Counted from the stretch's first letter, positions 26,259 through 35,066 are shown. The stretch: 64,000 nt of DNA from SIG622 sp045604705 (GCA_045604705.1 JAZUOO010000043.1:1-64000), one strand, 5' to 3'. Program-made: numbers and translations. The notes: generated by a model not told the origin, from the sequence alone.

Positions 26259-26295
26259 AAAAATTAATGTTGTTACTTACTTTCACAACATTGGT

Positions 26296-26324
26296 ATTGT
26301 ACCATATATTTTTCTTTTAATCAA
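26296..26324 (-). promoter_or_regulatory. Sigma-A promoter of tRNA-Leu
   Basis: On the minus strand: TTGATT, 17-base spacer, TACAAT, ending about 38 bases before the tRNA 5' end. Confidence 0.75.
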
Positions 26325-26359
26325 GTGGTATCATTTGGTGTTTTAAAAAAATTAACATT

Positions 26360-26482
26360 TACAAAAGATGGTTTTTGGTGAAAACTAAAATTCAGTACCG
26401 GTGAGAATCCGTGATTTTATAAGAATATCCATGTTCTTAAAAATTTTCCGTAGACCTGATTTCAGGCTGCGGATTAATTACA
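26360..26482 (+). ncRNA. Riboswitch-like leader of the AraC/ABC locus (uncertain)
   Basis: Ordered pieces recall the cobalamin riboswitch: GGTTTTTGGTGAAAA (26369 on), ACTAAAA, CCGGTGAGAATCCG (26399-26412) and AGACCTG (26452-26458). The conserved core (GCxACTG) and the GCCAGGA half of the B12 box are not visible. A 10-bp hairpin CCGTAG-A-CCTG/CAGG-CTGCGG (26448-26472) closes it, with a T-run ~13 bases later. It may be a degenerate riboswitch or a different structured RNA. The rest of the 26325-26671 gap shows no gene. Confidence 0.3.
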
Positions 26483-26671
26483 TATCTGTTTTTTTATAAT
26501 GGTGACAATTTTGCTGATTTGCAATATGCAAAACGGCAGGCAGTTCATTGCTTGCGAATATCGCATTTTATTGGGCTTCCAACTTATTTGTAATTAACAA
26601 AATATACTTGAATATATAATACATTTGTGGCAAAATAAAATCAAAATAATATTTAAAAAAGGGGAGGTAAC

Positions 26672-27535
26672 TTGATAAAAAAACTTGACTATTATTATTA
26701 TTTGAGCGATGAGAAGATTGCAATTCAGTGTGCGGTTGGTGACGCAGACGGTATGCACGGACATGATTTTCTTGAACTTGCATACATAAAAAGCGGAAAC
26801 GCCCGTCACTATTTTGAAAACTCCAGGGCAGACGTAAAAGAGGGAGATTATTTTATTATTGATTACGGTGTCAATCACTCCTATCATTCACTTGATGAAA
26901 AGGAAAAAGTAACGGTAATAAATTGTCTTTTTAAGCCGGGCTTTATAGATAAGACCATTGCCGCCAGCTGTGACAGCTTCAATACTCTTCTCGGAAGCTA
27001 CATGATAAGAGCCTCGGGAAACGCAAACAACGCCAAGATGGCAAATATCATTTTTCATGACGATACGGGAGAGATTGGTACACTTCTTTCAAAGATGGAC
27101 GAAGAATACCGCAATAAAAACCCAGGTTATCTTGAAATTCTAAGATGCTCTCTCATTGAAATAATAATCCTAACAATGCGAAAAATGGACACCGAAAGAA
27201 ACTTTGAGCTTGGAGATTCTACCTGTGAGCAGATAAAACATTATGTCAATGAAAACTATATGAAAAACATTAGTCTGTCCGATATAAGCCGAAAGTTGAA
27301 TTTCAGTCTCCCGTACCTCTCAAGACTTTTCAGCTGTAAGGCAGGAATCTGCTTCTCTGACTATCTCCAAAATGTCAGAATAGAGCAAAGTCTTAAAATT
27401 CTCGCGAACACCAACGCAAAGCTTTTTGAGGTAGCACAGCTTGTCGGATACAGCGACATAAAGTTCTTTACCAAGATATTCAAAAAGAAAATGAATATGA
27501 CCCCGGGAAAGTACAGAAAGCTCATGCATGAATGA
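26672..27535 (+). CDS. AraC-family transcriptional regulator
   Basis: 287 residues, starting at TTG 26672 with a strong GGGGAGG 5 bases upstream. The N-terminal half is a cupin-like sensor domain (MHGHDFLELAYIKSGNARHY, GDYFIIDYGVNHSYHSL). The C-terminal ~100 residues hold the two AraC helix-turn-helix units (ISLSDISRKLNFSLPYLSRLF and LFEVAQLVGYSDIKFFTKIF, ending in MTPGKYRKL). Such regulators usually bind a small carbohydrate or peptide through the cupin and activate a neighbouring operon. It is followed by an ABC exporter with an operator-like palindrome at the promoter. Confidence 0.9.
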   Translation: MIKKLDYYYYLSDEKIAIQCAVGDADGMHGHDFLELAYIKSGNARHYFENSRADVKEGDYFIIDYGVNHSYHSLDEKEKVTVINCLFKPGFIDKTIAASCDSFNTLLGSYMIRASGNANNAKMANIIFHDDTGEIGTLLSKMDEEYRNKNPGYLEILRCSLIEIIILTMRKMDTERNFELGDSTCEQIKHYVNENYMKNISLSDISRKLNFSLPYLSRLFSCKAGICFSDYLQNVRIEQSLKILANTNAKLFEVAQLVGYSDIKFFTKIFKKKMNMTPGKYRKLMHE

Positions 27536-27586
27536 TTTACAGTATGAAAAATAAATTATTCGTTAGAAAAAGAGATTGTAAAAAGC

Positions 27587-27609
27587 ATTACCGAATATGG
27601 TAATATAAT
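27587..27609 (+). promoter_or_regulatory. Palindrome overlapping the -10 of the ABC gene
   Basis: ATTACC-GAATAT-GGTAAT (27587-27604) is a perfect 6+6 inverted repeat overlapping TATAAT (27604-27609). The -35 position (AAAAGC) is non-consensus, consistent with an activator- or repressor-controlled promoter. The AraC-family protein upstream is the natural candidate, though AraC sites are more often direct repeats. Confidence 0.45.
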
Positions 27610-27640
27610 TGCAGATAAGATTCTGCGGAAAGGATGTAAT

Positions 27641-29557
27641 ATGCCGCCTCCACATGAAAAAACGGGAAATAATAAAATACTGAAGCCAAAATCAATTAAG
27701 GAGGTCCCGGGCTATCTTGTAAAGCTACTCGGAGATTTCTTCGGACACTTATTTTACATAATCAAGCTGGTATGGGAAACAAGTCCGTGGATTCTCATAG
27801 TTATGATGCTTTTTGCACTTTTAAACGGCGTAATACCTGCTGCCAACTCGATTGTAGGAGCAAGCGTCCTCAATACCCTTGCAGGGGTAATAACGGGGGA
27901 AACGACAACATTTCAACCGGTAATTTATCTGCTTGTGATACAATTTACGCTTATTTTCCTCGGTGGTATCATAGGGCACATTGAGGGAATTGTTGTAAAT
28001 ATTGCAGGAGAGCTTGTTTCAAACCATATAAAGACTAAAATAATGGTAAAAGCTAAGGACATAGATATTTCGGATTTCGACAGACCGTCCTTTTACGAAA
28101 AACTTGAAAATGCGAGCAGGGAAGCAGGTTCAAGACCGATTAGCATTCTTCGGTCAGCCTTTGAGCTTATAAGCAGTGTGATCAGTATCGCAATCTTTAT
28201 TGTGGTGCTTTCGGCAATACACCCACTGGCTTCAATTGTCGTCTTTGCTCTTGCCATCCCGAGTGGTATAATCAGCTTCATCTACAGAAGACGTAACTTT
28301 AGATATATCCGCGGACACTCCAAGGAAAGACGTCAACTTAACTATTATTCGGGGATCATGACTGACAAAAATATAGTTAAGGAAGTAAAGATCTTCGGAC
28401 TTTCCGGAATGTTCATTGACAGATACAAAAAAGTATTCAAGGGATATTTCAGGGGACTAAAAAAGCTTTTTGTCAGCGAGGGAGCATGGAATGTGAGTGT
28501 TTCGCTTCTTTCGGCTGCGGTAAACTGCGTGCTGTTCCTGTACATTGCATACGGTGTATTTAAGGGTAATTTCCTTATAGGTGATTATTCCCTTTATACC
28601 GGTGCACTTAATTCCGTAGCAAACGGAGCAACAAGACTTATAAGAATAGTCGTTGTGATATACGAGGGAACACTCTTTATAGACAACCTTATAGACTTTA
28701 TGAAACATAAGCGCAGCATTGAGCCGACCGAAAACAAGGGTGTTGACGTTGAAAAGGGGATACCTCACACAATAGAATTTGTCAATGTAAGCTTCGCATA
28801 TCCCGACTCCGACAAAAAGGTTCTTGACAATATAAATATAAAAATCTGTGGCGGAGAATCTGTAGTGCTTGTAGGACTTAACGGGGCAGGAAAAACCACA
28901 CTTATTAAGCTTATAACAAGACTTTATGACCCAACAGAGGGAACAATTCTCTTAGACGGCAAGGACATCCGTGAATATAACGTTGAGCAGTTGTACTCGC
29001 TTTTTGGAATAATTTTCCAGGATTTTGGTAAATACGCTTTGTCAACCTCAGAAAACATAACAATCGGTGACATTGACAAAGAGTACAGCAAAGACGATGT
29101 AGTGAATGCTGCCCAAATGAGCAGTGCAGACGGATTTATTGATAATCTCCCCGACGGCTATGATACGCCCCTTACAAGAGTATTCGAGGAAAACGGAACC
29201 GAGCTTTCCATAGGTCAGTGGCAGAAGCTTTCCGTTGCAAGAGCCTTTTATGGCAAAAACGACATTCTTATACTTGATGAGCCTACGGCATCTCTTGACG
29301 CTATTGCCGAGCAGGAGATATACTCAAAGTTCGATGAACTGCGTAAAGGAAAGACCGCAATATTTGTTTCTCACAGGCTTTCCAGTGCCGCAACAGCAGA
29401 CAAGATAATAGTCATTGACGCGGGACGTGTCTCGGAAGTGGGAAATCACAAAAAGCTCATGCAGAAAAAAGGCACATATTACGAACTGTTTTCGACTCAG
29501 GCAAAACGCTATATTGAGTCCGAGGAAGATATAAAAGAAAGTAAAGATAACAGATAA
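27641..29557 (+). CDS. ABC transporter, fused permease and ATPase
   Basis: 638 residues, GAAAGGA upstream. About six membrane helices lie in residues ~35-345, followed by a complete nucleotide-binding domain: Walker A GLNGAGKTT (~residues 410-418), Q-loop IIFQDFGKY, signature LSIGQ, Walker B ILILDEPTASLD, and H-loop SHRL. This is a half-size exporter, expected to work as a homodimer. The substrate is not evident. Family members next to AraC regulators often export peptides or lipids. It begins 105 bases after the regulator stop and has its own terminator-like element. Confidence 0.9.
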   Translation: MPPPHEKTGNNKILKPKSIKEVPGYLVKLLGDFFGHLFYIIKLVWETSPWILIVMMLFALLNGVIPAANSIVGASVLNTLAGVITGETTTFQPVIYLLVIQFTLIFLGGIIGHIEGIVVNIAGELVSNHIKTKIMVKAKDIDISDFDRPSFYEKLENASREAGSRPISILRSAFELISSVISIAIFIVVLSAIHPLASIVVFALAIPSGIISFIYRRRNFRYIRGHSKERRQLNYYSGIMTDKNIVKEVKIFGLSGMFIDRYKKVFKGYFRGLKKLFVSEGAWNVSVSLLSAAVNCVLFLYIAYGVFKGNFLIGDYSLYTGALNSVANGATRLIRIVVVIYEGTLFIDNLIDFMKHKRSIEPTENKGVDVEKGIPHTIEFVNVSFAYPDSDKKVLDNINIKICGGESVVLVGLNGAGKTTLIKLITRLYDPTEGTILLDGKDIREYNVEQLYSLFGIIFQDFGKYALSTSENITIGDIDKEYSKDDVVNAAQMSSADGFIDNLPDGYDTPLTRVFEENGTELSIGQWQKLSVARAFYGKNDILILDEPTASLDAIAEQEIYSKFDELRKGKTAIFVSHRLSSAATADKIIVIDAGRVSEVGNHKKLMQKKGTYYELFSTQAKRYIESEEDIKESKDNR

Positions 29558-29618
29558 AAACAACGAAACTCAGACCTTTTGCAATAACCCTCATAAGTAC
29601 CTTCACTCGTTGTTTTGT
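29557..29618 (+). terminator. Long-loop terminator after the ABC gene
   Basis: AAAACAACGA pairs with TCGTTGTTTT around a ~40-base loop, with T-rich downstream sequence. The stem is perfect but the loop is unusually long. Confidence 0.4.
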
Positions 29619-29669
29619 TTGGTATATAGATAAAATTCAACTCATTCAAATATCATTTCATAAAACCTC

Positions 29670-29698
29670 TTGCAAAATGGGGAAATATAGTGTATAAT
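29670..29698 (+). promoter_or_regulatory. Sigma-A promoter of galM
   Basis: TTGCAA (29670-29675), 17-base spacer, TATAAT (29693-29698). Confidence 0.75.
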
Positions 29699-29753
29699 AA
29701 TACCAACACCGAAGGAATCGGAGTCAATTCAAACATCTGAAAGGAAAAGTATT

Positions 29754-30803
29754 ATGCTCAAAATCACCAAAACTCTTTTTGACAAGCTACCTGACGGCAA
29801 GCCCGTATATGCTTATACCATGGCAACAGACTATGTGACAGCAAAAATTCTCACCTACGGCGGTATTATTCAGAGTCTTATAGTTGACGGCAAGGACGTT
29901 GTATGTGGCTATGATGATATAAACAGCTATCTCTGCAGCAGCGGTTACCACGGTGCACTTATAGGAAGATATGCAAACAGAATTGCAGGTGGCAAGTTCA
30001 CTCTCGATGGAATCGAATATATCCTTGCAAAGAACGAGCAGGACAGAACCCACCTCCACGGTGGAATCGTTGGTTTTGACAAGAAAATCTGGAAAGTTGC
30101 GCAAGCCAAGGCGGACGAAAAGAAAGTAACTCTCGCTCTTGAGCTTTTTAGTCCGGATATGGAAGAAGGCTACCCCGGAAATCTCAATGTCACAGTAACA
30201 TACAACCTGTCCGGCAAAGATTTTTCCATAAGATACGAAGCTGTAAGTGACAAGAATACCGTTCTCAATCTTACAAACCACGCATACTTCAACATGAACG
30301 GCTACGACAGTAAGGACAGCGTTGAAACTCAGACTCTCGGTATTTTCGCTGATACATTTACGGAAATTGACAGCACTCTTATTCCTACGGGTGATGTTTC
30401 CGTTGAGGGAACAGCCTTTGACTTTAGAACTCCCAAGCTCATCGGAAAGGACATCGCCAACGATGAGCCTCAGATAAATGTTGCTTCCGGCTATGATCAC
30501 AATTTCAATTTCTCCGGTGAAGATTATATTACTTATATGGGTAAAAAGCTCCGTTATGGTGCAGTTATGTCAGGCGATACTCTCACAATGCACCTTTATA
30601 CAAATAAACCTGCAGTTCAGTTCTATGTAGGTCAAGGTATAACGGTTGACGATTATCCTTTCAAGAATAATGTGCCCAAGTCCCGCTGCAGAGGTATGTG
30701 CCTTGAAACTCAGTTCAAGCCGGATAGCCCCAATCATGGTGGAGCGCAGCTAGCTGCAGGAGAAAAGTACGATTACACAACACTTTTCAGATTTGAATAT
30801 TAA
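29754..30803 (+). CDS. galM: Aldose 1-epimerase (mutarotase)
   Basis: 349 residues, GAAAGGAAAAG upstream. Family signatures are intact: GRYANRIAGGKF near residue 70, HLHGG (~104), catalytic base region NLTNHAYFNM (~175), and the catalytic Glu in CLETQFKPDSPNH (~320). The enzyme interconverts alpha and beta anomers of galactose or glucose, feeding the Leloir pathway. No galK or galT is adjacent; it is a stand-alone unit with its own promoter and terminator. Confidence 0.95.
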   Translation: MLKITKTLFDKLPDGKPVYAYTMATDYVTAKILTYGGIIQSLIVDGKDVVCGYDDINSYLCSSGYHGALIGRYANRIAGGKFTLDGIEYILAKNEQDRTHLHGGIVGFDKKIWKVAQAKADEKKVTLALELFSPDMEEGYPGNLNVTVTYNLSGKDFSIRYEAVSDKNTVLNLTNHAYFNMNGYDSKDSVETQTLGIFADTFTEIDSTLIPTGDVSVEGTAFDFRTPKLIGKDIANDEPQINVASGYDHNFNFSGEDYITYMGKKLRYGAVMSGDTLTMHLYTNKPAVQFYVGQGITVDDYPFKNNVPKSRCRGMCLETQFKPDSPNHGGAQLAAGEKYDYTTLFRFEY

Positions 30804-30831
30804 TGTAATATAATAAATTATGCACGTCATT

Positions 30832-30859
30832 CCGATTATCTTGGTTTGACGTGCTTTTC
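30832..30859. terminator. Terminator between galM and the ATPase gene
   Basis: GCACGTCA pairs with TGACGTGC, followed by TTTTCTTT. The flanking genes converge. Confidence 0.7.
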
Positions 30860-30860
30860 T

Positions 30861-31949
30861 TTAAAAAATTTGCTTTATAAGATTTTCCGTCATCTCGTTA
30901 ACAATAGAAAAATCTGTAATATCATAATAGTATTTTTCAATTTCATCATGTATATTTGCTGCAATTGAAAGCTGTTTCGTGGCACCGTTCATAAGAATTT
31001 TCTCGGCTTTATCTGCGTATTTATAAAATACTTTATTACGTTTGAATTTCTCTGAGTCGCAAAATCTTGCTGTGTTTATAATTTTATAAGGTATTTGCTT
31101 TTTATCAAGTGCAAGACAAAAATCATCGTCATACATCGTAAAGGATATTTTACTGTCCGGTATCCAAATTCCTTTATACTGTCCCGGATAAAGCGGATCA
31201 AGTGCTACTGTAATGTCAACTCCTCTGCTGAGCAGATTATCGGTAAGACAGTCGAAGAATATCGGTGCAATATCTGCATAATCACGGATAAAATAACGAG
31301 TTGTGGCAAGTCGTTCAAAAGTATCAAGATGAATATTTCCGTATCCGCTGATACAGTCTGTAAATACCTCTGTAATACTTGATTTTGATTTTGTAAACTT
31401 CAACTTTGAGCAGATCCTCTCAACCGCCCGTGACAGCTTATCTTCAAGAATGTATGAGGAAAGACAGTTCATCTTAACCTCTCTTGCACTCATGCATGAA
31501 GAGAGATAGGCATAAGCCCTTTTATATGCGGCACTTTTTTTTGCTGTAAGTTCACGTATACCTGAATTTATACCCTTTGCTTTTTCAAGATTCCAGGCAT
31601 TCCCGAGATTAACTATATTCTCACACACCCCCGGATATTTCGGATCAGCCGTGTGAGGTGCAGTACCGTCAAGCACGCCTGTTGAAAGTTCGGGAATTAT
31701 AACACCGTCAAATGAGGTCGGACTTGAAGAACAGTAATAATTCTCCACATCACACCCCATGTTTTGTGCATATTCGGATATTTTGCGTATCGCAGTGCTT
31801 TTACCACATCCCGGACCACCCTTCAGAATATATATGTTTTTTAATTTTTCCGGCGAAAAAATACTGCCAAAAAGTGAGTGGAATCCTTTATATGTGTTTG
31901 CTGCTCCGTAGAACTCTTTTACCGTAGAATCGAGTGGGGTTTGTTTCAT
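30861..31949 (-). CDS. P-loop ATPase, PRK06851-like
   Basis: 362 residues from ATG 31949, chosen because GGAGG lies 5 bases upstream; another in-frame ATG lies 24 bases earlier. Walker A is GGPGCGKST near the N-terminus. The body (FDGVIIPELSTGVLDGTAPHT, and ITVALDPLYPGQYKGIWIPD later) matches my memory of the PRK06851 family, conserved hypothetical ATPases of spore-forming Firmicutes with a duplicated P-loop-like architecture. The second half here does not show an intact second Walker A. Cellular role unknown. Confidence 0.65.
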   Translation of the reverse strand: MKQTPLDSTVKEFYGAANTYKGFHSLFGSIFSPEKLKNIYILKGGPGCGKSTAIRKISEYAQNMGCDVENYYCSSSPTSFDGVIIPELSTGVLDGTAPHTADPKYPGVCENIVNLGNAWNLEKAKGINSGIRELTAKKSAAYKRAYAYLSSCMSAREVKMNCLSSYILEDKLSRAVERICSKLKFTKSKSSITEVFTDCISGYGNIHLDTFERLATTRYFIRDYADIAPIFFDCLTDNLLSRGVDITVALDPLYPGQYKGIWIPDSKISFTMYDDDFCLALDKKQIPYKIINTARFCDSEKFKRNKVFYKYADKAEKILMNGATKQLSIAANIHDEIEKYYYDITDFSIVNEMTENLIKQIF

Positions 31950-32116
31950 AACTGCCTCCGTAAACATATTCATAAGTAAGATAGATGGTTGTATAACCGT
32001 TTAATACCGAAGTATATACTATATTTTATGAAAAAAGTCCGGTTTTGACATTATGAAATGAATATTTATAAACCAAAAGGAGCGTACCGAAGTACACCCC
32101 TAAAAACAATATATAT

Positions 32117-32764
32117 TTAGTCCTTTACATTGGAAATAAGCCAGTCAACAAGCTCGCTTCCGGTATATGCAAGATCCCATGAATTGTGACCTATCTTGCC
32201 GTAAAGAGTAATTGTAGCCTTACCGCCCGCACGGTTAACAGCCTTTACCATTTCAATGGAACGCTTAACAGGAACAGTAGGGTCAAGAACACCGTGGAAT
32301 GCTTTTATTGGAACATCCTTGAGAATCGGAGCTCTCCACTCCATACCTCCACCACAGATTGGAGCCATGGCAGAGAAATAATTCGGGTAGGTAATACCCA
32401 TTACCCAAGTACCGAAGCCGCCCATTGAAAGACCGGTTATCGAAATTCTCTTTTTGTCTGCACCATATTCATCTGCAACAAGCTCGATAAGCTCCATAAG
32501 CTCTTCAACATAGTTGTCCCAAACTCTGTCGGCAGGACATTGAGGGGAGAGAACAATAAATCCTCTGGGAGTGTGTTTTTCGTAGGTTTTTGCAAGACCG
32601 TGAACCTTTACCTTTTCAACATCATTTCCTCGCTCACCTGCACCGTGAAGAAAAACAATCATGGGAAGTCGGTCTTCCTTATTGTGGCTTTCGGGAAGTG
32701 CAACAAGATAGTTCATTGAAATCGAGGGCTTCAGTTTACTGTTAAATACAAACGCCTTATTCAT
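32117..32764 (-). CDS. Alpha/beta-hydrolase, esterase/phospholipase type
   Basis: 215 residues, AAAGGAGTT upstream. Oxyanion region FLHGAGERGND, nucleophile elbow GLSMGGFGTW (Ser in G-x-S-x-G), Asp in HGVLDPTVPV and His in IGHNSW make a complete catalytic triad. It is short, cytoplasmic and lacks a signal peptide. The family includes carboxylesterases and feruloyl-esterase-like enzymes; the natural substrate is unknown. Single gene. Confidence 0.85.
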   Translation of the reverse strand: MNKAFVFNSKLKPSISMNYLVALPESHNKEDRLPMIVFLHGAGERGNDVEKVKVHGLAKTYEKHTPRGFIVLSPQCPADRVWDNYVEELMELIELVADEYGADKKRISITGLSMGGFGTWVMGITYPNYFSAMAPICGGGMEWRAPILKDVPIKAFHGVLDPTVPVKRSIEMVKAVNRAGGKATITLYGKIGHNSWDLAYTGSELVDWLISNVKD

Positions 32765-32900
32765 TATTTTAACTCCTTTCGGGATGTTATTCGTTTTAAT
32801 ATAATATTACACCCTTATTATACAATAAATCAAAACATATTTCAATGGTACTTTTTTATTAAAATAAACTGCATAATTCACGTTATTTTGTAAATCTTTA

Positions 32901-33002
32901 TTAAATCCTGTATTTGCTTGGAGAATACCGGAAGTGCTCTTTAAATATTTTGCTGAAGTAGTGAGATTTAATCTCAAAATATGACGAACTGAATTCAACA
33001 GT
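32901..33002 (-). pseudogene. Remnant of an AraC-family regulator C-terminus
   Basis: One minus-strand frame reads ...SHYFSKIFKEHF then RYSPSKYRI and a stop, the hallmark end of the AraC second helix-turn-helix. Only about 33 codons remain, with no start and no upstream domain. It lies in the spacer between the esterase and the VanY gene. Confidence 0.65.
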
Positions 33003-33024
33003 AAAGGAATTTAAATAGAAAAAG

Positions 33025-33058
33025 CAGCGTATCGAGTACAAATAGTGTCGGTACGCTG
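33025..33058 (-). terminator. Terminator of the VanY-type gene
   Basis: CAGCGTATCGA pairs with TCGGTACGCTG (11 bp, one G-U); on the minus strand it is followed by a T-rich run. Confidence 0.65.
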
Positions 33059-33064
33059 AATATT

Positions 33065-34777
33065 TTATTCATTTTCAGGAATGTAACTCACAAGATATTC
33101 TTCAAGAGTTAGTCCCTGTGTCATTATCTTCTGTGCATGATCTCTGCCAACAAACCTGAAGTGCCACGGTTCATATTTTACACCGGTAACGGCTTCTTTA
33201 CTCTGAGGATATCTGAGTATAAAACCGAAGTCTGCACAATGTTCAATAAGCCATTTATATTCCCGTGAAGTTGCAAAGGTTTGCATAGGAGCTGAAAGAT
33301 TATGTATATCTACCGCAAGACCACTTTGATGATCGCTTGCACCCGGGAAAATAACAGTTTCTGAGGTAATCTTTTCAGCTTCGGATTTATCGTATTTCTG
33401 CATATTTATACTAAGCTTTTGGTTGTAAAGACTACTTTGATAGGAGTAGCTTCTGTAACCTGTGTTGACCGCTAAGTCACCGTAACCCGCCGCCTCTGCA
33501 GCCTGAAGCATCGCCGCAAGGGCCATGGAAGCGTCAAAGCAGATCTGTTGAACAGGGCGTGATTCGTTGGTTTTGACATTTGTAAGCTCTTGTGGAACAT
33601 AATCCTCTGAAAGCTTGTTCGAGTTGTTTACAAGAATCAGATACTTATCCCTATCAGCGGGATTGATATACTTTTCATAAGAAGAAACATCAATGGTATA
33701 AGTATGAATTGACTGAGAATCGGAAATGAAATCGGAATATTCGGGGGTATCAATGGAAAGATTGGAAGAACCTCCGAAATAAATCTTTGGTGATGTTTTG
33801 GTTATTAAAATCTCGGTAAGTTTTCCGTCGGTACTTTTATTAATTGTTATACCGCGCACATAAGATTCAATGAACTCATAGGGAAAGTAAAATTCATTAT
33901 CTGCCATAAAGGATGTTCCCTGCAGAACCTGTATCGAACCATTCACTCTTATTTCATTTGAATCAAAGTTGAAATGCGCCGTATTGTATCCTGTATACTC
34001 GGAGGTCGGACTTCCTGCCGTAAGTGATCTTGAGTTGTTGTTTCCGGCAACGGATAAACCGAAATAATCCTTAACAGCTGAGAATGGTATATATGCTACC
34101 GAATTTCTGACAATGATATGCTCACCGAGATCAAGTGACGGTATTTCTTCTCCTGTTTTTCTCGCCTCTATTTTTTTAAGGTTGGATTCGCTTGTATCCG
34201 CTGCATCAATATATTCAAATCCTTTAATGTAAAACTTTTCGGAGCTGTCGGAATATTTTGTAATTGAACGATAATAGAAAAACAGTATCAGAATACCAAT
34301 AAAAACAAAAAGTAGTAATCCGGTTAAAACAGCTCTTGAAGCTGCAGTAAGCTTTTCCTTGAATCGTCTCATTGATTTTTTTCGAAGTTCTTTTTTTACG
34401 AATTCAGTTTTCTTAATTTCCGAAGCAAGTCTTGAACTTAGCACTTTTTCTTTCTGTGCAAGCTCCTTGTCTTCGGACATTTCAACGTGTGTTTTTCCCG
34501 CAGAAGGATTATCATGCTGTCTATATGGTCTCTTGTGTGATTTGTTCATGATGGATGGAGCAGATGCAGAGCAGGTCTTAGGACCTATTCCCGAACCTTT
34601 AACGGTACTTTCCTGTCTTGTTGCACCGTTCAAATATCTTGCAGCAGAAGTTACGGGTCTTGTGGGGGTGGGCGAAGCCTTTGGTGCAAGCATATTTGCA
34701 GATGAGTCGGTTGTACTTCTGAAGTGAACTCCTTTTCTGGATGGAATTTCGCCTGATTTATTATTTCCGGGATTCAT
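33065..34777 (-). CDS. Membrane-anchored VanY-type D-Ala-D-Ala carboxypeptidase
   Basis: 570 residues from ATG 34777, preceded by AAAGGAGC. A basic, low-complexity cytoplasmic N-terminus (~150 residues) is followed by one membrane helix (VLTGLLLFVFIGILILFFYY). An extracytoplasmic region with a copper-amine-oxidase/stalk-like beta part comes next (SIDTPEY and VRNSVAYIPFSAVKDYFG). The C-terminal peptidase has SDHQSGLAVDIHN and EPWHFRFVG, the zinc ligands of the VanY/DacB M15 fold. It should trim the terminal D-Ala of peptidoglycan stem peptides. The long cytoplasmic tail is unusual and could be a docking segment. Monocistronic, divergent from the ctsR operon. Confidence 0.85.
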   Translation of the reverse strand: MNPGNNKSGEIPSRKGVHFRSTTDSSANMLAPKASPTPTRPVTSAARYLNGATRQESTVKGSGIGPKTCSASAPSIMNKSHKRPYRQHDNPSAGKTHVEMSEDKELAQKEKVLSSRLASEIKKTEFVKKELRKKSMRRFKEKLTAASRAVLTGLLLFVFIGILILFFYYRSITKYSDSSEKFYIKGFEYIDAADTSESNLKKIEARKTGEEIPSLDLGEHIIVRNSVAYIPFSAVKDYFGLSVAGNNNSRSLTAGSPTSEYTGYNTAHFNFDSNEIRVNGSIQVLQGTSFMADNEFYFPYEFIESYVRGITINKSTDGKLTEILITKTSPKIYFGGSSNLSIDTPEYSDFISDSQSIHTYTIDVSSYEKYINPADRDKYLILVNNSNKLSEDYVPQELTNVKTNESRPVQQICFDASMALAAMLQAAEAAGYGDLAVNTGYRSYSYQSSLYNQKLSINMQKYDKSEAEKITSETVIFPGASDHQSGLAVDIHNLSAPMQTFATSREYKWLIEHCADFGFILRYPQSKEAVTGVKYEPWHFRFVGRDHAQKIMTQGLTLEEYLVSYIPENE

Positions 34778-34927
34778 AATGCTCCTTTCTTTATTTACCT
34801 GCATGAAGATACATAATTCGACAACAGTTATATGTTACAATATCATTATACAACATTATTTTGTTAATTGCAATATATAAATAAAAATTTTATAAAATAA
34901 GAAAAATAAAGAAAATCAAAGATAATT

Positions 34928-34944
34928 GGTCAAAAAAGGTCAAA
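34928..34944 (+). promoter_or_regulatory. CtsR operator, distal
   Basis: GGTCAAA-AAA-GGTCAAA, a perfect CtsR heptad repeat, about 40 bases upstream of the -35. Confidence 0.85.
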
Positions 34945-34966
34945 AATCATCCGAAACGAGCTGAGA

Positions 34967-34998
34967 TTGACCAAAATTGACTTTGACTTTTGTTGATC
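34967..34998 (-). promoter_or_regulatory. Inverted CtsR-like half-sites over the -35
   Basis: On the minus strand, two pairs of GTCAA-type heptads with the family's 10-base period: starts near 34967/34977 and near 34982/34992. Each has one or two departures from consensus. The second pair covers the -35 box. Confidence 0.5.
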
Positions 34999-35011
34999 TA
35001 TCTATTATAAT
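34983..35011 (+). promoter_or_regulatory. Sigma-A promoter of the ctsR operon
   Basis: TTGACT (34983-34988), 17-base spacer, TATAAT (35006-35011), overlapped on both sides by CtsR sites. Confidence 0.8.
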
Positions 35012-35013
35012 TT

Positions 35014-35030
35014 AGTCAAAGAAAGTCAAA
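35014..35030 (+). promoter_or_regulatory. CtsR operator, promoter-proximal
   Basis: AGTCAAA-GAA-AGTCAAA directly after the -10, over the expected transcription start, where binding blocks RNA polymerase. Confidence 0.85.
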
Positions 35031-35066
35031 GTGAGATTATATTTTGAAGGAGTGAGGGTGTAATTT

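Noticed and set aside
26360..26482. Firm cobalamin, FMN or TPP riboswitch call
   Set aside because: Individual motifs resemble pieces of these, but the invariant cores are missing, so it is listed only as riboswitch-like.
29787..30500. 237-codon minus-strand open frame
   Set aside because: It lies entirely antisense to galM, whose motifs are complete.
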